Below the pieces are notes generated by a model that had not been told where the DNA came from, made no database searches, and saw only the letters and a list, made by a program, of their open reading frames with translations. Positions 9,470 to 22,031 of a stretch of DNA of 64,000 nt are shown here, one piece after another (positions within the stretch are counted from its first letter, which is position 1; each line of letters begins with the position of its first letter). Position numbers and translations under genes: made by a program. Origin of the DNA: Mesoplasma sp. JKS002658 (GTDB lineage Bacteria > Bacillota_I > Bacilli_A > Mycoplasmatales > Mycoplasmataceae); NCBI RefSeq assembly GCF_023566355.1, contig NZ_JAKNSW010000001.1:248001-312000 (forward strand). The letters run 5' to 3'.

Positions 9470-10546
9470 ATGAGTAAACAAGCAATAATTCAGAATCTTT
9501 TAACCACCAATGGGGTGGAAGCAATTTTAATTACTTCTGAACAAAATCGGTTTTGATACACTGCCTTTCCTTCTTCACTTGGATACTTGTTAATTACTAA
9601 AAAAGGGAGTTATTTATTCTTGGATGGTCGTTATATCACTGCTGCTAGAGAAAGTAAAACTTTACAAAATGTTAATGAACTTTTCTTGTTTAAAGGTGAT
9701 TTATTTGCCCAAATTAAACAAATTTTAGTTGATCAGAAGGTTAAAAGTTTAGGGTTTGAAAGTGATTGAACAATTTATCAAGATTACCTAACTTGAACTA
9801 CAAAGTTTAATCAAATTGAATTAATACCAGTTAATACTAATCGGATTAGAATGATTAAAGATGAAAAAGAGATTCAGGCTTTAAAAAAAGCAGCAGAAAT
9901 TACTCATAAAGTTTTTTTAGAAGTACTTGGTTATGTTCGCCCGGGAATAACTGAACGAATGGTGGCCACCTTTGTCAGTGATGCTTTTTTGCGTAATGGA
10001 GCGGATAAGTTAAGTTTTGATACAATTGTTGCTAGTGGAGTTAATGGGAGCAAACCTCATGCTGTTCCTAGTGATAAGGTGATTGAAGCAGGCGAATTTG
10101 TCACTTTAGATATGGGATGTTATTTTCAGGGTTATGCCTCTGATCAAACCAGAACCTTTTTAGTAGGTGAACATCCAAGCAACTCTGAATTATTAAAGGT
10201 TTATGATGTTGTTTATCAGGCACAAAGTTTAGGGATTAGTCTGTTAAAACCAGGAGTGTTATGTGGTGATATTCACCAAGAAGTTGATAAGTTTATTGCA
10301 TCGCAAGGTTATCAAGGATACTTCACTCACGGTCTTGGTCATGGATTAGGAATTGAAATTCACGAAGAACCTTATGAAAATCCGGTTGGTGATGTTGTTT
10401 TAGCTCCGGGAATGACTTTAACTGTTGAACCTGGAATTTATCTTCCTGGAGTTGGAGGTGTGCGAATTGAAGATGACTTTGTGATTACTGCTCAAGGAGC
10501 AGAAGCACTAACCACTCCTTTGCGTGAACTTCAAAAAATTAAATAG
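9470..10546 (+). CDS. pepP: M24 family Xaa-Pro aminopeptidase
   Basis: This cytosolic metallopeptidase removes N-terminal residues before proline. The 358-residue protein has an N-terminal creatinase-like domain (about 1-125) and a pita-bread catalytic domain. All five metal ligands are visible: D214 (LDMG), D225 (SDQT), H291 (GLGHGLG), E320 (VEPG) and E334 (RIEDD). The start has AAAGGAG upstream. Two internal TGA codons in the N-terminal domain are read as Trp. The symbol is assigned by family; Xaa-Pro dipeptidase activity is the main alternative. Confidence 0.9.
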
Positions 10547-10655
10547 CTTAATCTTCTGGTTTCTTTTAATGCTGAACCTGGTTTTTTCTACCATTTGAGG
10601 TTAATAATGTTATGATTAGGTTATTAATTAACTGGTTGGGAAGGGGTAATTGTTG

Positions 10656-11711
10656 ATGAAAAGAACCACCAAATCACGAGAATCAAAAAAACCTTCTTTT
10701 ATGCAACGTTATGAGTCTAGTGACTTTGTTAAACGTTTGGTTTCTTCGGTTTTTTTATTAGTTTTTTTGATTGTTTATGTTGGTTTATCTGCACTCTATA
10801 CTGAAGGTTTGCGTCATAATCGACTTGAACACATTCAAGCTGCTAGTTATCTTAATTGGGCTTTAACCATCATTTTGGTTGCGGGATGCACCTATGAATT
10901 AATTAAAGCGTTGGGAATCAAAAAAACTAGTTGACCACTTTATTTAGCAGGAATTATTAGTGGGGTAATTTTGTTTGCTTTTCCTTTTGAAGACCACGAA
11001 AACTGAGCCTTTACTAAAGATATTAACTTGCACGATTGGTATCATTGGTATATTGTCTTTTTAGTAATTTTATTAGGTGTGGTGGTTTTTGCTGCAATTC
11101 CTTATTTTGCTAAGGGTAATTTCACTGATAGTTGAAAGCAATCAATAATGTTAGTTTTGTATGCATTGGTAGTTGTGTTTGGATTTAAAGGATTTAATCA
11201 AATTGCTTTGTCAATGGAGTTTGACAAGGATCCTTTTCCTCTTTTTACTTTCAATACAATCATCTGAGCTTGGGGAACAATTATTTTTACTGACAGTTTT
11301 GCTTATCTTGGGGGCCGAAAGTTTGGTAAAACACCTTTGGCACCAAAAATCAGTCCTAAAAAAACTTGGGAGGGAAGCGGAATTGGTAGTGCTATCGCAA
11401 TTGTTAGTGGTAGTGTCTATGCGTTGTTGTTCTTTTATCTACTCCCAGATTATGCTCCTTTTGCTTACATCATGGAAGTAAAAGTCAACGATAAAGGTCA
11501 TGCAATTCCTGGAGTTGTCCTTTTCTTGTTGACGATTTTAATTTCTTTTGCTGGACAGGTGGGCGATCTCTTCTTCTCTTGATATAAACGAGTTTTTGGC
11601 GTTAAAGACTTTTCAAACTTGATTCCTGGTCATGGGGGATTATTAGACCGTTTGGATTCCTTCTTATTTGTTTTCTTTATTTTGTACTTTATTAGTTTAG
11701 CGACTTTTTAA
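10656..11711 (+). CDS. cdsA: Phosphatidate cytidylyltransferase
   Basis: CdsA makes CDP-diacylglycerol from phosphatidate and CTP in the membrane, the branch point for phosphatidylglycerol and cardiolipin. The 351-residue protein has about eight hydrophobic segments and the C-terminal family signature: SPKKTWEG, then [20 protein letters not shown] with its conserved aspartates. I chose the ATG at 10656 because AAGGGG ends about nine bases before it; TTG codons at 10650 and 10653 sit too close. A basic N-terminal extension of about 35 residues precedes the first membrane span. It acts directly after PlsC. Confidence 0.93.
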
Positions 11712-11728
11712 GTACATGAGAAAGCATG

Positions 11729-11770
11729 AACGCTTGCGCTTGGTTTAATTTAATTGACTAAGCGTTTTTT
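11729..11770 (+). terminator. Terminator of cdsA
   Basis: AACGCTT pairs with AAGCGTT across a 24-base loop and is followed by a T-run. The loop is longer than usual. Confidence 0.65.
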
Positions 11771-11882
11771 ATAAGAATCTTGGTGATTCTGTTCTTGTTG
11801 ATTTTTCATACAACTGGTCTTTAGTAATAGTAAGGATTAAAGACTTAGTGGTAGGATAAAATGTGATGGGGTGTAATAAAAA

Positions 11883-14800
11883 ATGATTAAAAATGACAAA
11901 ATTAATAAAATGTTTGCAGGAATTGGTTTATCTTTAACTGCTGAAGAAGAATTGATAATTGATCAATGTACCCAAGAAAGAGTTGAAATTGACCGACGAA
12001 AGAATAAAGCTCGAGTTTATTTTCAAGCGCCAAAATTATTACCAGTTAGTCTTGTTAAAAAGGTTGAAACTGCCTTTAAAAATAATTCTGTTATGAAAAT
12101 GAAGTTAATTATCAGTGTTGATCACCTCGTGCTTGATGAGATGATTTTTGCTGAGTATTTTGATTTTATTAAAACTAGTAAAGCGCAGTTAGTTGAGGGT
12201 GGAGTAAAGATGGTTTTGACTAGTAATTGCCATTTTGATGCCTTGATGAACGAATTTCAAATTAAGTGCGCTAGTAAAATGGAGTTTGAAGAAGTAGCAA
12301 AAGATGCAACTTACTATGAAGCTAAGTTTCACCAGTACGGATTAAAAGATATGAAAGTTAAAGTTAGTTTAGATGAAACTCTAGACCCGCACCAAATTCT
12401 AGAAAAACATAATTCTCAATATTCTAAACTAGTTGAAATGGAAAAAAGTCGTCAAAACGAATTTGTTCGTCAAACCGGAAGCAAACCAAAAGTGATGGTT
12501 GGTGGTTATAAGGGAGGAAAGAATAATGCCTCTTTAGAAATACCAACATATGAAAAACTTCTTGATGTTGATGATAATGCTCAAAATATTGTGATTCATG
12601 CCTATTTATTAGACAAGGAGATTCGAACCTCCAAGTCAGGACGTAAGATTTATTCTTTAAAAGTTAGTGATGGGACTGATTCGATTAAAGTAACCTACTT
12701 TGCAAAGGGTGAGACTACCACTATCTTTGATGACTTAACTGATGATGAATTAAAAGATCGTGATCTAGCAAGTTTAGAACAAGTTAAAGCCAAACCAGGT
12801 GATTGAATTGCGTTTAAAGGACGAACTAACTACTCTGAATTTGACCGAGAACAAATTTTTGTCGCTGATAGTTTTAAAAAGATTGACCGAGCAATTCACC
12901 AACGACTTGATGATGCACCAAATAAACGGGTAGAATTGCATGCACACACCAAGATGTCGGTTATGGATGGTATTTCCACAGGAAGTGATTATTTAAACCA
13001 AGCGGTTAACTGGGATTGAAAAGCGATTGCAATCACTGATCATTTAAATGTCCAAGCCTTTCCTGATGCTTATGCCACTTTAAGAAAAATTAATAAAGGA
13101 CGGAATGCTCAAGATCAATTTAAGTTAATTTATGGTTCAGAGTTAAACTTGGTTAATGAAAATATTTGGTATGTATTTAATCCAAAGGGTGTTGATTTAA
13201 ATAAAGCAAAATGGGTAGTTTTTGACTTAGAAACTACAGGATTGAGTCCAGAGTTTGATGAAATTATTGAGTTTGGTGCGGTAAGTTATGACTATGTTTC
13301 TGGGCGCCGAGAAAAGATTGATATCTTAATTAAACCAACTCACCCTCTAAAGCAATTTACCAAAGATTTAACGCACATCACAGATGAAATGCTTGCTGAT
13401 AAACCAGGGATTGAAACTGCTTTTAAAACCATTTATGAAACGATTAATGGGGCAATTTTAGTAGCTCACAATGCGAACTTCGACTTTGACTTTTTACAAA
13501 GTTATGCAAAAAAACTTGGTTACCCACCTCTGGAAAATACTGTAATCGATACTTTAACAATTGCCAGAGCTTATTGACCAAACCTTAAAAATCACCGGTT
13601 AGGAACTGTTGCTAAAAAAACTGGGATTTTGTATGATGACAAAATAGCTCACCGGGGAGATTATGATGCTGATGTTTTAACTGATGTTTTCGAGCGCATG
13701 TGAGCCGAAATTAAGAAACAATACCCAATTGTCAAAGATGAGGATTGGAATTTAATTCGTCCTGTTGATCATCACAATGATGCGAACTTTACTCGTGCTC
13801 GGGGAGTTCATGTCAATGTTTTAGCTAAAAATCAGGAAGGGTTGAAAGAACTTTATAAATTAATTTCTTTATCTCACACTCAAGAATACTTCACTTCACC
13901 CAAGGTTTTAAAGTCCACTTTAGACAAATTTCACGCTCAGAATAACCTTTTATTTGGTTCGGGATGTGTTAATGGAGCGGTTTTTGAAAGTGCTCGTACT
14001 GATACTGAAGCAAAACTTCGTGAACAAATTAATTATTATGACTATATTGAAATTCAACCATTAAGTGTTTATAAACATCTAATTCAAAATGGGGCGTTAG
14101 ATGAAGCGGAATTAAAAGCAGTAATTAAGTTGATTATTCAAACTGCTAAAGAAGAAAATAAACCAGTTGTTGCTACTAGTGATTGTCATTATGTTGATCC
14201 TGAATTGAAGGTTATTCGTGATATTTATATCAACACCAAAGGTTTGGGTGGGCAATCTCACCCCTTATATGATTATCGGGGGAAAGTTAAGGATTATCCT
14301 GACCAATACCTTCGCACAACTGCAGAAATGCTTGAAGAGTTTGCGTGATTAGATGACAAAAGTTTGATTGAAGAGATTGTGATTACTAATTCGCAAAAAA
14401 TTAGTGCCATGATTGATGTAGGAATCCAACCAGTCAAAGACGGAAGTTTTGCGCCAAACATTGAAAACGCTGACCAGTTATTACACGATAAGTGTTATCA
14501 AACTGCTCATGAAATGTATGGAGAGAATTTGCCTACAATTGTTTCTGAACGGTTAGAAAAAGAACTTGCTTCAATTACTAAACACGGATTTGCGGTGATT
14601 TATTGAATTTCACATAAGTTAGTAGAACGTTCGTTACACGATGGGTACTTGGTAGGATCGCGTGGTTCGGTAGGATCTTCATTTGTAGCTACTACTGCTC
14701 ATATCACTGAAGTTAACCCGTTGAAAGCGCATTATCGATGCTTAAACTGCCAATATGCTGATTTTGAGACTCCTGCTGATATTAAGTGCGGTTATGATTT

Positions 14801-16361
14801 ACCTGAAAAAAACTGTCCCAAATGTGGGGAAATTTTAATGGGAGATGGTCATGATATTCCCTTTGAAACGTTTTTAGGTTTTGATGGAGATAAAGTTCCT
14901 GATATCGATCTAAACTTTTCTGGAGAATACCAACCCCAAGCGCATAATTTTACTAAAGAAATGTTTGGTGAACACAACGTCTTCCGTGCGGGAACAATTT
15001 CTACAGTCGCTGAAAAAACTGCCTTTGGTTATGTTAGTGGTTATTTTGAAAAAACTCACGATGAATATCATCAACCTCGAAGGGTAGAAAAAGAACGTTT
15101 AGCTTTTTTAGCTCAAGGAGTTAAAAGAACTACAGGTCAACACCCAGGAGGAATTATTATTCTACCTCAAGAATACGAAATCGAAGATTTTACCCCTGTT
15201 AACTATCCCGCTGATGACCAAAACGCTTCGTGATTAACAACTCACTTTGATTTCCATTCAATTCACGATAACTTGTTAAAAATGGATATTTTAGGTCATG
15301 TCGATCCAACTGCACTAAGAATGCTTGGCGATTTAACCAGAGTTGATCCGATTAGTATTTCAACATCAGATCCAACAGTTTATTCCTTGTTTTATGGTTT
15401 AGATGCGTTGAACTTAAAACCAGAGCAGATTAATGGTGAAATGACAGGAGCAATTGGGATTCCTGAGTTTGGAACTGAATTTGTTCGGGGAATGTTAAAA
15501 GAAACTAAACCTTCATCATTTGCTGATTTAGTACAAATTTCTGGTTTATCTCACGGAACTGATGTGTGGTTGGGTAATGCTAGAGATTTAATCAGAAAGA
15601 ACCAAGCCAATATTTCAACAGTAATTGGGTGTAGGGATGACATTATGGTCTATTTATTAGAAAAACACCTACCTTCTCATGATGCGTTTGTGATTATGGA
15701 ATCGGTGCGAAAGGGAAAAGGTCTAAAACCAGAGTGAATGGAGTTAATGCGTAAACACGATGTTCCTGAATGATACATTGAATCTTGCTTAAAGATTAAG
15801 TATATGTTTCCTAAAGCTCATGCTACAGCCTATGTTTTAATGGCATACCGGGTGGCGTGATATAAGATTTATTATCCTGCAGAATATTATGCAACTTATT
15901 TTACTACTCGTGCTGATGCCTTTGATTTAAAGGTTGCTTTGGGGGGTTATGATAGTGTTTTACAATCATTACGAGAAATCATTTATAAACAAGAACATAA
16001 CTTGCCGATTAGTAAAAAAGAACAAGATTTAAAAACTGTTTATGAAGTGTTAGTCGAAATGTATGCTCGAGGAATTAAGATGCAAAACATTGACTTTAAC
16101 TTGTCGCAAGGAACAAGGTTTGGGGTCAAGATTGATGAGCAAACCAGAGAAAAAGTTATTATTCCTCCCTTTAATGTCATTGACTCGTTAGGAGGGGCAG
16201 TGGCTAATTCAATTGAATTGGCGAGAAGATTGAAGAAGTTTAGCTCAGTTAACGATTTAAAAGCCCGTACCCAAATTACTAATACCCAAATGAAAATTTT
16301 TGAAGAACTGAAGATTACTGATTCGTTAACTAATGATGAACAAATTAGTTTTGATTTTTAA
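11883..16361 (+). CDS. polC: DNA polymerase III alpha subunit, PolC type
   Basis: This is the replicative DNA polymerase of low-GC Gram-positives. The 1492-residue protein has an N-terminal region, an OB fold near 235-330, a PHP domain starting with [13 protein letters not shown] (H353, H355), and an inserted 3'-5' proofreading exonuclease with FDLETTG (D448, E450). The polymerase palm includes PDIDLNF (D1007, D1009), a zinc-like CxxC/CxxC cluster near 955-985, and TTGQHPGG before the fingers. At least eight in-frame TGA codons encode Trp. The length is close to B. subtilis PolC. The ribosome-binding site is weak (GATGGGGTG). Confidence 0.97.
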
Positions 16362-16378
16362 AGAAAGTGGGGTTAAGA

Positions 16379-17053
16379 ATGAAAAGTAAGGATAGTCGTT
16401 TGGTTGCAGACTTATTAAAAGATCGTCATAGTGTCCGTAAGTTTGACCCAACTTTTAACCTTGATGAAGATGATTTAGAATTAATTATCAAAGCAGCTCG
16501 TTTTTCACCAAGCAGTTTTGGGATTCTGAATAGTCGAATCATCGTAATTAAAAATAAAACTTTTCGTCAAAGTCTTTTACCCTATTTTTATTATCAAACA
16601 GCATTAGTTGATTGTTCAGTTTACCTTTTGTTTGTCGTTGATCATGGTGATTATATTTTAAGCGAATCAATTTTTAAAGCCAGAAAGTATATCCTTGATC
16701 CTGAGACTTTAACTAAACACGAAATTGATTTAAGTAATATTATTAGTAGTTGGGATGAACGCTTAACTTGAGGTGAGGGGTTTAATCCAACGCAATGATC
16801 AATTGCTCAAACTTACATTAATATGACTGCATCAATGATTCAAGCAGAACAACTACATATTGATACCACTCCTCATGAAGGATTTAATCAAGTTCAATTA
16901 ACCAAGTTTTTACAAGAGCAAGGTTATCTTCACCCTCACGAAGTCGTGGGCATTGGTTTAGCATTAGGAAAGGTTAATCCAGAACAAACTCACGCAAACA
17001 ATCAAGAAAAGATACGAAAATCTTTAGCTGATTATGTTTTAGTGATTGATTAA
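16379..17053 (+). CDS. Nitroreductase-family protein
   Basis: This 224-residue FMN-dependent oxidoreductase likely reduces quinones or nitro compounds with NAD(P)H. The N-terminal RHSVRKFDP matches the FMN-phosphate-binding start of the family, followed by ARFSPSSFGILNSRIIVI and, near the end, GIGLALGKVNPE where nitroreductases have a glycine-rich FMN segment. The ATG at 16379 follows AGTGGGG at suitable distance. It lies 17 bases after polC and may be co-transcribed with it. The physiological substrate is unknown. Confidence 0.85.
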
Positions 17054-17055
17054 TC

Positions 17056-17083
17056 TTGTTTTATTAAATAAAAAGTATATAAT
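17056..17083 (+). promoter_or_regulatory. Promoter of the rimP-nusA-infB operon
   Basis: TTGTTT at 17056-17061 and TATAAT at 17078-17083 are 16 bp apart, immediately after the nitroreductase stop. Confidence 0.7.
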
Positions 17084-17112
17084 AGAAAAGGACATTAAGG
17101 AAATAGCACTCC

Positions 17113-17135
17113 AAGGAAGGTTAATAACCTTCCTT
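17113..17135 (+). promoter_or_regulatory. Near-perfect palindrome in the rimP-nusA leader
   Basis: An 11-bp inverted repeat (AAGGAAGGTTA/TAACCTTCCTT) has a single-base centre and lies 30 bases after the -10 element and 30 bases before the rimP start. As RNA it would form a stem with several bases opened for the loop, as DNA an operator. The pyrimidine-rich stretch after it (TCTTATTT) is not a clean T-run, so it is not an obvious terminator. Confidence 0.6.
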
Positions 17136-17165
17136 TCTTATTTCCAAAGGTTAATAAGGGGAAAA

Positions 17166-17663
17166 ATGATTGATTTAAAGAAAATTCAACCACAATTAGA
17201 AGCGTTGATTCAACCGCTTCTTGCTGTTCATGAACTTAGAATTTATGAACTTAATTGCTACCAGAATTCTGATAGCGAAGATGTTTTACAAGTGTTAATT
17301 GAGTTTAAACAAGGGAATAAACCACTTGATTTTGATTTATTAGTACAAATTAATGAAGCGATTTCAGCAGGTTTAGACACTTTAGATAACCAATTTATCG
17401 AACCTTATCTCTTAGAAGTTGCTAGTGCTGGAATCGAAAAACCAATTCGTAATGAAACAGAATTAAACCAAGCAGTAAATGATTATGTTTATTTAGAACT
17501 TAATAATCCCCAAAAAGGAATTACTAAGACTTATGCGACGTTTTTAGGTTTTGACCAGACAAACAAGAAATATGTGTTTAGTTATTTTGTTAAAGGAAAA
17601 CCACAAAAGTTAGACCTTGAGTTTGCCCAGATTAAATTTATTCGCCATGCGGTAAAGTTTTAA
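17166..17663 (+). CDS. rimP: Ribosome maturation factor RimP
   Basis: RimP assists assembly of the 30S subunit. The 165-residue protein has the two expected domains: an N-terminal alpha/beta domain containing LLEVASAGIEKPI (family VSSPGLxRPL) and a C-terminal SH3-like barrel. The ATG follows AAGGGGAAAA. It opens the conserved rimP-nusA-ylxR-ylxQ-infB-rbfA operon of Firmicutes. Confidence 0.93.
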   Translation: MIDLKKIQPQLEALIQPLLAVHELRIYELNCYQNSDSEDVLQVLIEFKQGNKPLDFDLLVQINEAISAGLDTLDNQFIEPYLLEVASAGIEKPIRNETELNQAVNDYVYLELNNPQKGITKTYATFLGFDQTNKKYVFSYFVKGKPQKLDLEFAQIKFIRHAVKF

Positions 17664-17683
17664 AGAAAAAGGAGAAAAAGTAA

Positions 17684-19156
17684 ATGGAAAATTACGCCAA
17701 CATTTTAGAAGCAATTAACCAAATTGCTAATGAAAAAAGTATTGATGAAAACGAAATTATTACAGCAATTAAAGAAGGATTTCAAAAAGCTTACGAACGT
17801 TTTTTTGACACTGAAGCATTGACTGAAGTTGATTTAGATGACCAAACTGGATCGATTAAAATGTATTTATTATTAAAGGTTGTTGATCAAGTTCAAGATG
17901 ATCTTGATGACTGGTTAGAAATTAGTCTTGATGATGCTCGTCAAGAGTTTGGTGACAAGGTTAAAGAAGGAGATATTATTCATCGTCAAATTCCGTTTGA
18001 AAAGGAATTTTCTCGATTAGCAATTCACCAAGTCCGTCAAATTATTCAACAAAAAATCAAGGGTGCAGAACGTAGTCGTTTATATGATAAGTTTGCTGAT
18101 AAAAACCACCAATTGTTAACTGGAAAAATTGTTGGTACTAATGATCGGGGAGATGGTTATTTAATTGAAGTTGATGATGCCACTACCTCTTTATGAAACA
18201 AAAAGTTGATTCCTGGTGATCATTTTGAAATTGGTGATTTAGTTTCTTTTTATGTTGATGAAGTGCAAAGAGAAAACCGCTTTTCACCAATCTCAATTTC
18301 TCGAACTGCACCAGGGTTTTTAAGAAGAATTTTAGAACGTGAAGTGCCAGAAGTTGCTGAAGAAATTATTGATATTAAAGGAATTTCGCGTGAACCAGGA
18401 ATCAGAGCAAAAGTTGCTGTCCAATCTTTAGATCCTAATGTCGAACCAATTGGAGCATTGGTTGGGGTGCATGGGTCACGAATTAGTAAAATTTCAGAAC
18501 TATTAAACGGAGAAAAGATTGATATTGTTTTGTGAGACGAAGATTTAAACACCTTCATTATGAGTGCAATGGCTCCAGTTAGAGTTGTTTCAGTTGATGT
18601 TGATTTAGAAAACAACGAAGCTGATATTATTGTACCTAACGAACAACTTTCTTTAGCAATTGGTCGTGGTGGGGTCGCTGCTCGCTTGGTTGCTAACCTT
18701 TTGAAGATGAAAATTAATATTATTTCAGTAAAACAAGCTCAAGAAATAGGAATTGAAAATAAGTGAAACGGAAATATTTCTCCTGATGAACTTGCTTCAA
18801 AAGAATTTATCGACTCAACAATGCGTCGAAGAAAAGGTCCTAAGAATAATAATCTTCGTACTAGTCAACCCCGTTTTAGAGATGGTCAAAATTATCAAAA
18901 ATCTGTTGTTCAAACCAATGATGATATTCTTAAAGAATTAGAACAAGAATTAGAACGTTTCCAAGCTGAAATTGCTGATGAGGAAGGAAATCAAACGATT
19001 TCTCAAACTTCTGAACATTCTTCAATCCTTGAAAAAAATGATGAAAGTGACTTGGATGAAATCAGTAAAAATCTTCAAGCTTTGGATGAAGTAATAAGTG
19101 GGGATGATAGTGATGACGACGACGAAGGCGATGAGTATGACTCATACTATGATTAA
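17684..19156 (+). CDS. nusA: Transcription termination/antitermination factor NusA
   Basis: NusA binds RNA polymerase and nascent RNA and controls pausing and termination. In order the 490-residue protein has the N-terminal polymerase-binding domain (1-125), an S1 domain (about 130-200), and two KH domains with GVHGSRISKI and AIGRGGVAARL. An acidic tail ending in an Asp/Glu-rich run replaces the Gram-negative acidic repeats. Two TGA codons are read as Trp. It is 20 bases downstream of rimP with a GGAG ribosome-binding site. Confidence 0.96.
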
Positions 19157-19159
19157 CTA

Positions 19160-19423
19160 ATGGGACAACTAACTTTAAGAAAAGAAGTAGTTTCACAAAC
19201 TTTGCAACCTTTTGAGAGTTTAATTCGGGTAGTTAAAACTCCTAAGGATGAGATTTTGATTGATTCAACTAAAACAATTAAGGGTCGGGGAGTTTATCTT
19301 GCTCCAAGTTTAGAAGCTATTAGACAAGCGCGTAAAAAACGTTTATTAGATAAAGGGTTAAAAATCCGCATCCCTAACCATATCTATGACCAGTTAGAAA
19401 TTGAAGTAAAAGAACATTGATAG
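19160..19423 (+). CDS. ylxR: YlxR-family RNA-binding protein (RnpM)
   Basis: This small basic protein, also called RnpM, has been described as an RNase P modulator. The 87-residue sequence keeps the RxV core and the signature GRGVYL followed by a basic helix (RQARKKRL). The cysteine usually found near the N-terminus is absent (LRKEVVSQ). The last codon before the TAG is TGA, read as Trp. It starts three bases after nusA and overlaps the next gene by seven bases. Confidence 0.88.
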
Positions 19424-19734
19424 TTAGACAACAAAAAAAATTCTTACAAGCGATTGGTTTAGCTACAAAAGCCCATCAGGTCGTTTATGGTCAACGTTTG
19501 CTTGAAATGATCCAGTCTCAAAAGATTTTTCTGGTAATTCTAACTGCGCAAATGGGAGTAAGTCAGAAGAAAAAAGTTGTTAATAAAGCAAACTATTATA
19601 AAATAGAAGTAATCGACAGTGAGATTAGCAAATACGAGTTAAACCAGATTTTAAAAACTCCAAATAACATTAGTGCAATTGGAATTAGTGATAAAAACTT
19701 GGCTTGATTGCTCAAATCATATCAAGAAGAGTAA
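19417..19734 (+). CDS. ylxQ: YlxQ, L7Ae-like ribosomal protein
   Basis: This is a 105-residue L7Ae/L30e-family RNA-binding protein. The pattern LQAIGLATKAHQVVYGQRLL at the start and LKTPNNISAIGISDKNLA near the end is characteristic. The start is a TTG inside the ylxR stop region, a typical translational coupling. One TGA near the C-terminus is read as Trp. Confidence 0.88.
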
Positions 19735-19750
19735 AAAGAGGTGGAGTTAA

Positions 19751-21646
19751 ATGGCAGAAAACAAGAAAAACAAACCAAACCATAATAAAAATCAATCAAA
19801 AAAGGCTTTGGAACGACAACGGGTAAACCAACATACCAAAACGATTAAAAATAAGTTAAAAGAAGAAAAACAAACTGGGTTAGTTGATGGGGTGTTTGTT
19901 TATACTGGTCCTTTAACAATTGCTGAGTTTGCTTTAAAAATCAATAAACCAGTGACTGAAATTGTTAAGTATTTTTTTAAGCAAGGTTTAATGCTAAATC
20001 AAAATACATTATTGAGTGAAGACCAAATTGCTGAATTAGCAATTGAAAATGGTTATGACTTTAAAAAAGAAAATATTGTTACTAAAGAAAACTTGCTTGA
20101 AACCTTTCAAGTTGAAGATGACCCTAAGAGTTTAGTGACCATTCCTCCAGTGGTTACAGTAATGGGGCATGTTGATCATGGAAAAACCACCCTTTTAGAT
20201 GCTTTGCGTCATTCTAATATCACTACTTCAGAGGCTGGGGGAATTACACAAGCAATTGGAGCTTATCAAATTGTGATGCCTCAAACTGAACAAAAGATTA
20301 CTTTTATTGATACTCCAGGACACGAAGCGTTTACTGAAATGCGAAGCAGAGGAGCGAACGCAACTAATATTATTGTTTTAGTTGTTGCTGCTGATGATGG
20401 GGTAATGCCTCAAACTGAAGAAGCTATTGATCATGCCCGTCAAGCTAAAGTACCGATGATTGTTTTCATTAATAAAATGGACAAACCAGGAGTTAATCCT
20501 GACCGGGTAAAAGCAGAATTGATGGAAAAAGGAGTGATTAGCGAAGAGTGGGGTGGAGAGGTTCCTTTCATTGAAGGAAGCGCAAAAGCCAAATTAAATC
20601 TCGACCAGTTATTAGAAAACATTCTTTTAGTAGCTGAAGTTGAAGACTTAAAAGCTAATCCCAATAAGTTTGCTTCAGGGGTGGTATTAGAAGCTCATTT
20701 AGATAAAGCCCGAGGACCAGTGGCCTCAGTGTTAGTGCAACAAGGAACTTTACGTTTACGTGATGTTTTGGTAGCTGGGGGAACGTATGGAACAATTAAA
20801 GACCTTCGTGACGACCAAAATAAAAGTGTTAGTCAAGCTGAACCAAGCATGCCAGTGCTGGTTATAGGATTAAATGATGTTCCTTTACCAGGAGATAAAT
20901 TTTTAGTTTTAAATGATGAAAAGACTGCTCGTCAAATTGCCACAGCCCAAGCTGATCGTCAAGCTCGCGAAGCAGAACAAACTAGTAAGATTGTGACTTT
21001 AGATAAAATCAAAACTCAGATCGAAGAAGAGGGATTAAAGAATCTTAATATTATTATTAAAGCTGATACTCAAGGTAGTGTCGAAGCGTTAAAACAAGTT
21101 TTAAATAAACTTGAAATTCCAGGAGTAAAGATTGAAGTTATCCGTGCTAGTGTTGGAGCAATTACCAGTACTGATGTTTCTTTAGCCCAAACTGCAAATG
21201 CAATTCTTTATGGGTTCAATGTTCGTCCTAGTGCTGAAGTGCGTAGGGTAGTTGAGGAACGTGGAGTTGACTTAAGACTACACAACGTGATTTATAAAGT
21301 AGTTGAGGAATTAGAACAAGCAGCCAAGGGGTTGTTAGATCCAGAAATGGTTGAAAAGGTGCAAGGACAAGCTGAAGTGCGTGTCTTGTTTAAACATTCT
21401 GCTGTGGGAACCATTGCTGGGTGTTATGTTGTTGATGGGGTTATTAAACGAAAAGATAAGGTGCGTGTCTTGAGAAATGGTGTGGTTATTTATGATGGTG
21501 AAATTGCTGGATTAAAACACGAAAAAGACGATATTAAAGAGGCAAAAACTAGTTCTGAATGTGGAATTACGATTAAGAACTTTAATGACTTGAAGATCGG
21601 CGATATAATTGAGTCTTATCTAGTGGAGACTGTTGCTAATAATTAA
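19751..21646 (+). CDS. infB: Translation initiation factor IF-2
   Basis: IF-2 is a GTPase that places initiator tRNA on the 30S subunit. The 631-residue protein has a short basic N-terminus, the IF2-N domain, and the G domain with G1 GHVDHGKTT (from residue 139), DTPGHE and NKMD. Domains II-IV follow, ending with the fMet-tRNA-binding C2 domain. There is no Trp TGA in this gene. The long repetitive N-terminal region of larger bacteria is missing, as usual in mollicutes. The ribosome-binding site is GAGGTGGAG. Confidence 0.97.
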   Translation: MAENKKNKPNHNKNQSKKALERQRVNQHTKTIKNKLKEEKQTGLVDGVFVYTGPLTIAEFALKINKPVTEIVKYFFKQGLMLNQNTLLSEDQIAELAIENGYDFKKENIVTKENLLETFQVEDDPKSLVTIPPVVTVMGHVDHGKTTLLDALRHSNITTSEAGGITQAIGAYQIVMPQTEQKITFIDTPGHEAFTEMRSRGANATNIIVLVVAADDGVMPQTEEAIDHARQAKVPMIVFINKMDKPGVNPDRVKAELMEKGVISEEWGGEVPFIEGSAKAKLNLDQLLENILLVAEVEDLKANPNKFASGVVLEAHLDKARGPVASVLVQQGTLRLRDVLVAGGTYGTIKDLRDDQNKSVSQAEPSMPVLVIGLNDVPLPGDKFLVLNDEKTARQIATAQADRQAREAEQTSKIVTLDKIKTQIEEEGLKNLNIIIKADTQGSVEALKQVLNKLEIPGVKIEVIRASVGAITSTDVSLAQTANAILYGFNVRPSAEVRRVVEERGVDLRLHNVIYKVVEELEQAAKGLLDPEMVEKVQGQAEVRVLFKHSAVGTIAGCYVVDGVIKRKDKVRVLRNGVVIYDGEIAGLKHEKDDIKEAKTSSECGITIKNFNDLKIGDIIESYLVETVANN

Positions 21647-21681
21647 TACTAGTATAATTACGAAGATTGGAGAGATTGAAA

Positions 21682-22029
21682 ATGAAAAATCCTAAAGTTC
21701 AAGGCCGCAAAGAGTCAATAATTAGTCGAGAATTAACTTTAATTCTTATTAAAGAGATTGATGATGTCATCTTGAAAGCGGTTTCAATTAGTGAGGTACG
21801 CTTAATTAATGATAATGAGTTAGCTAAGGTTTATTATTCTTTTATTGCTTTTTCAAACCAAACAATTAACCAGAATATTGTTCAAACTCATTTAGAAGAA
21901 AAAAAGAATTTAATTCGCAAACTGTTAGCCAGAAAGTTAGAAATGCGGAAAGTACCAGATTTAAGCTTTGTCTATGATGATTCTTTAGATCGTGCTAACC
22001 GGATTGACCAAATCTTAGCTGATAAATAG
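21682..22029 (+). CDS. rbfA: Ribosome-binding factor A
   Basis: RbfA is a cold-response 30S maturation factor with a KH-like fold. The 115-residue protein contains VSISEVRLINDNELAKVYYSF and ends with SFVYDDSLDRANRIDQIL, which matches the family C-terminus (F..D.S...G..I..LL). The ATG at 21682 follows GGAG by nine bases. It closes the operon and is followed by a strong terminator. Confidence 0.93.
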   Translation: MKNPKVQGRKESIISRELTLILIKEIDDVILKAVSISEVRLINDNELAKVYYSFIAFSNQTINQNIVQTHLEEKKNLIRKLLARKLEMRKVPDLSFVYDDSLDRANRIDQILADK

Positions 22030-22031
22030 TT

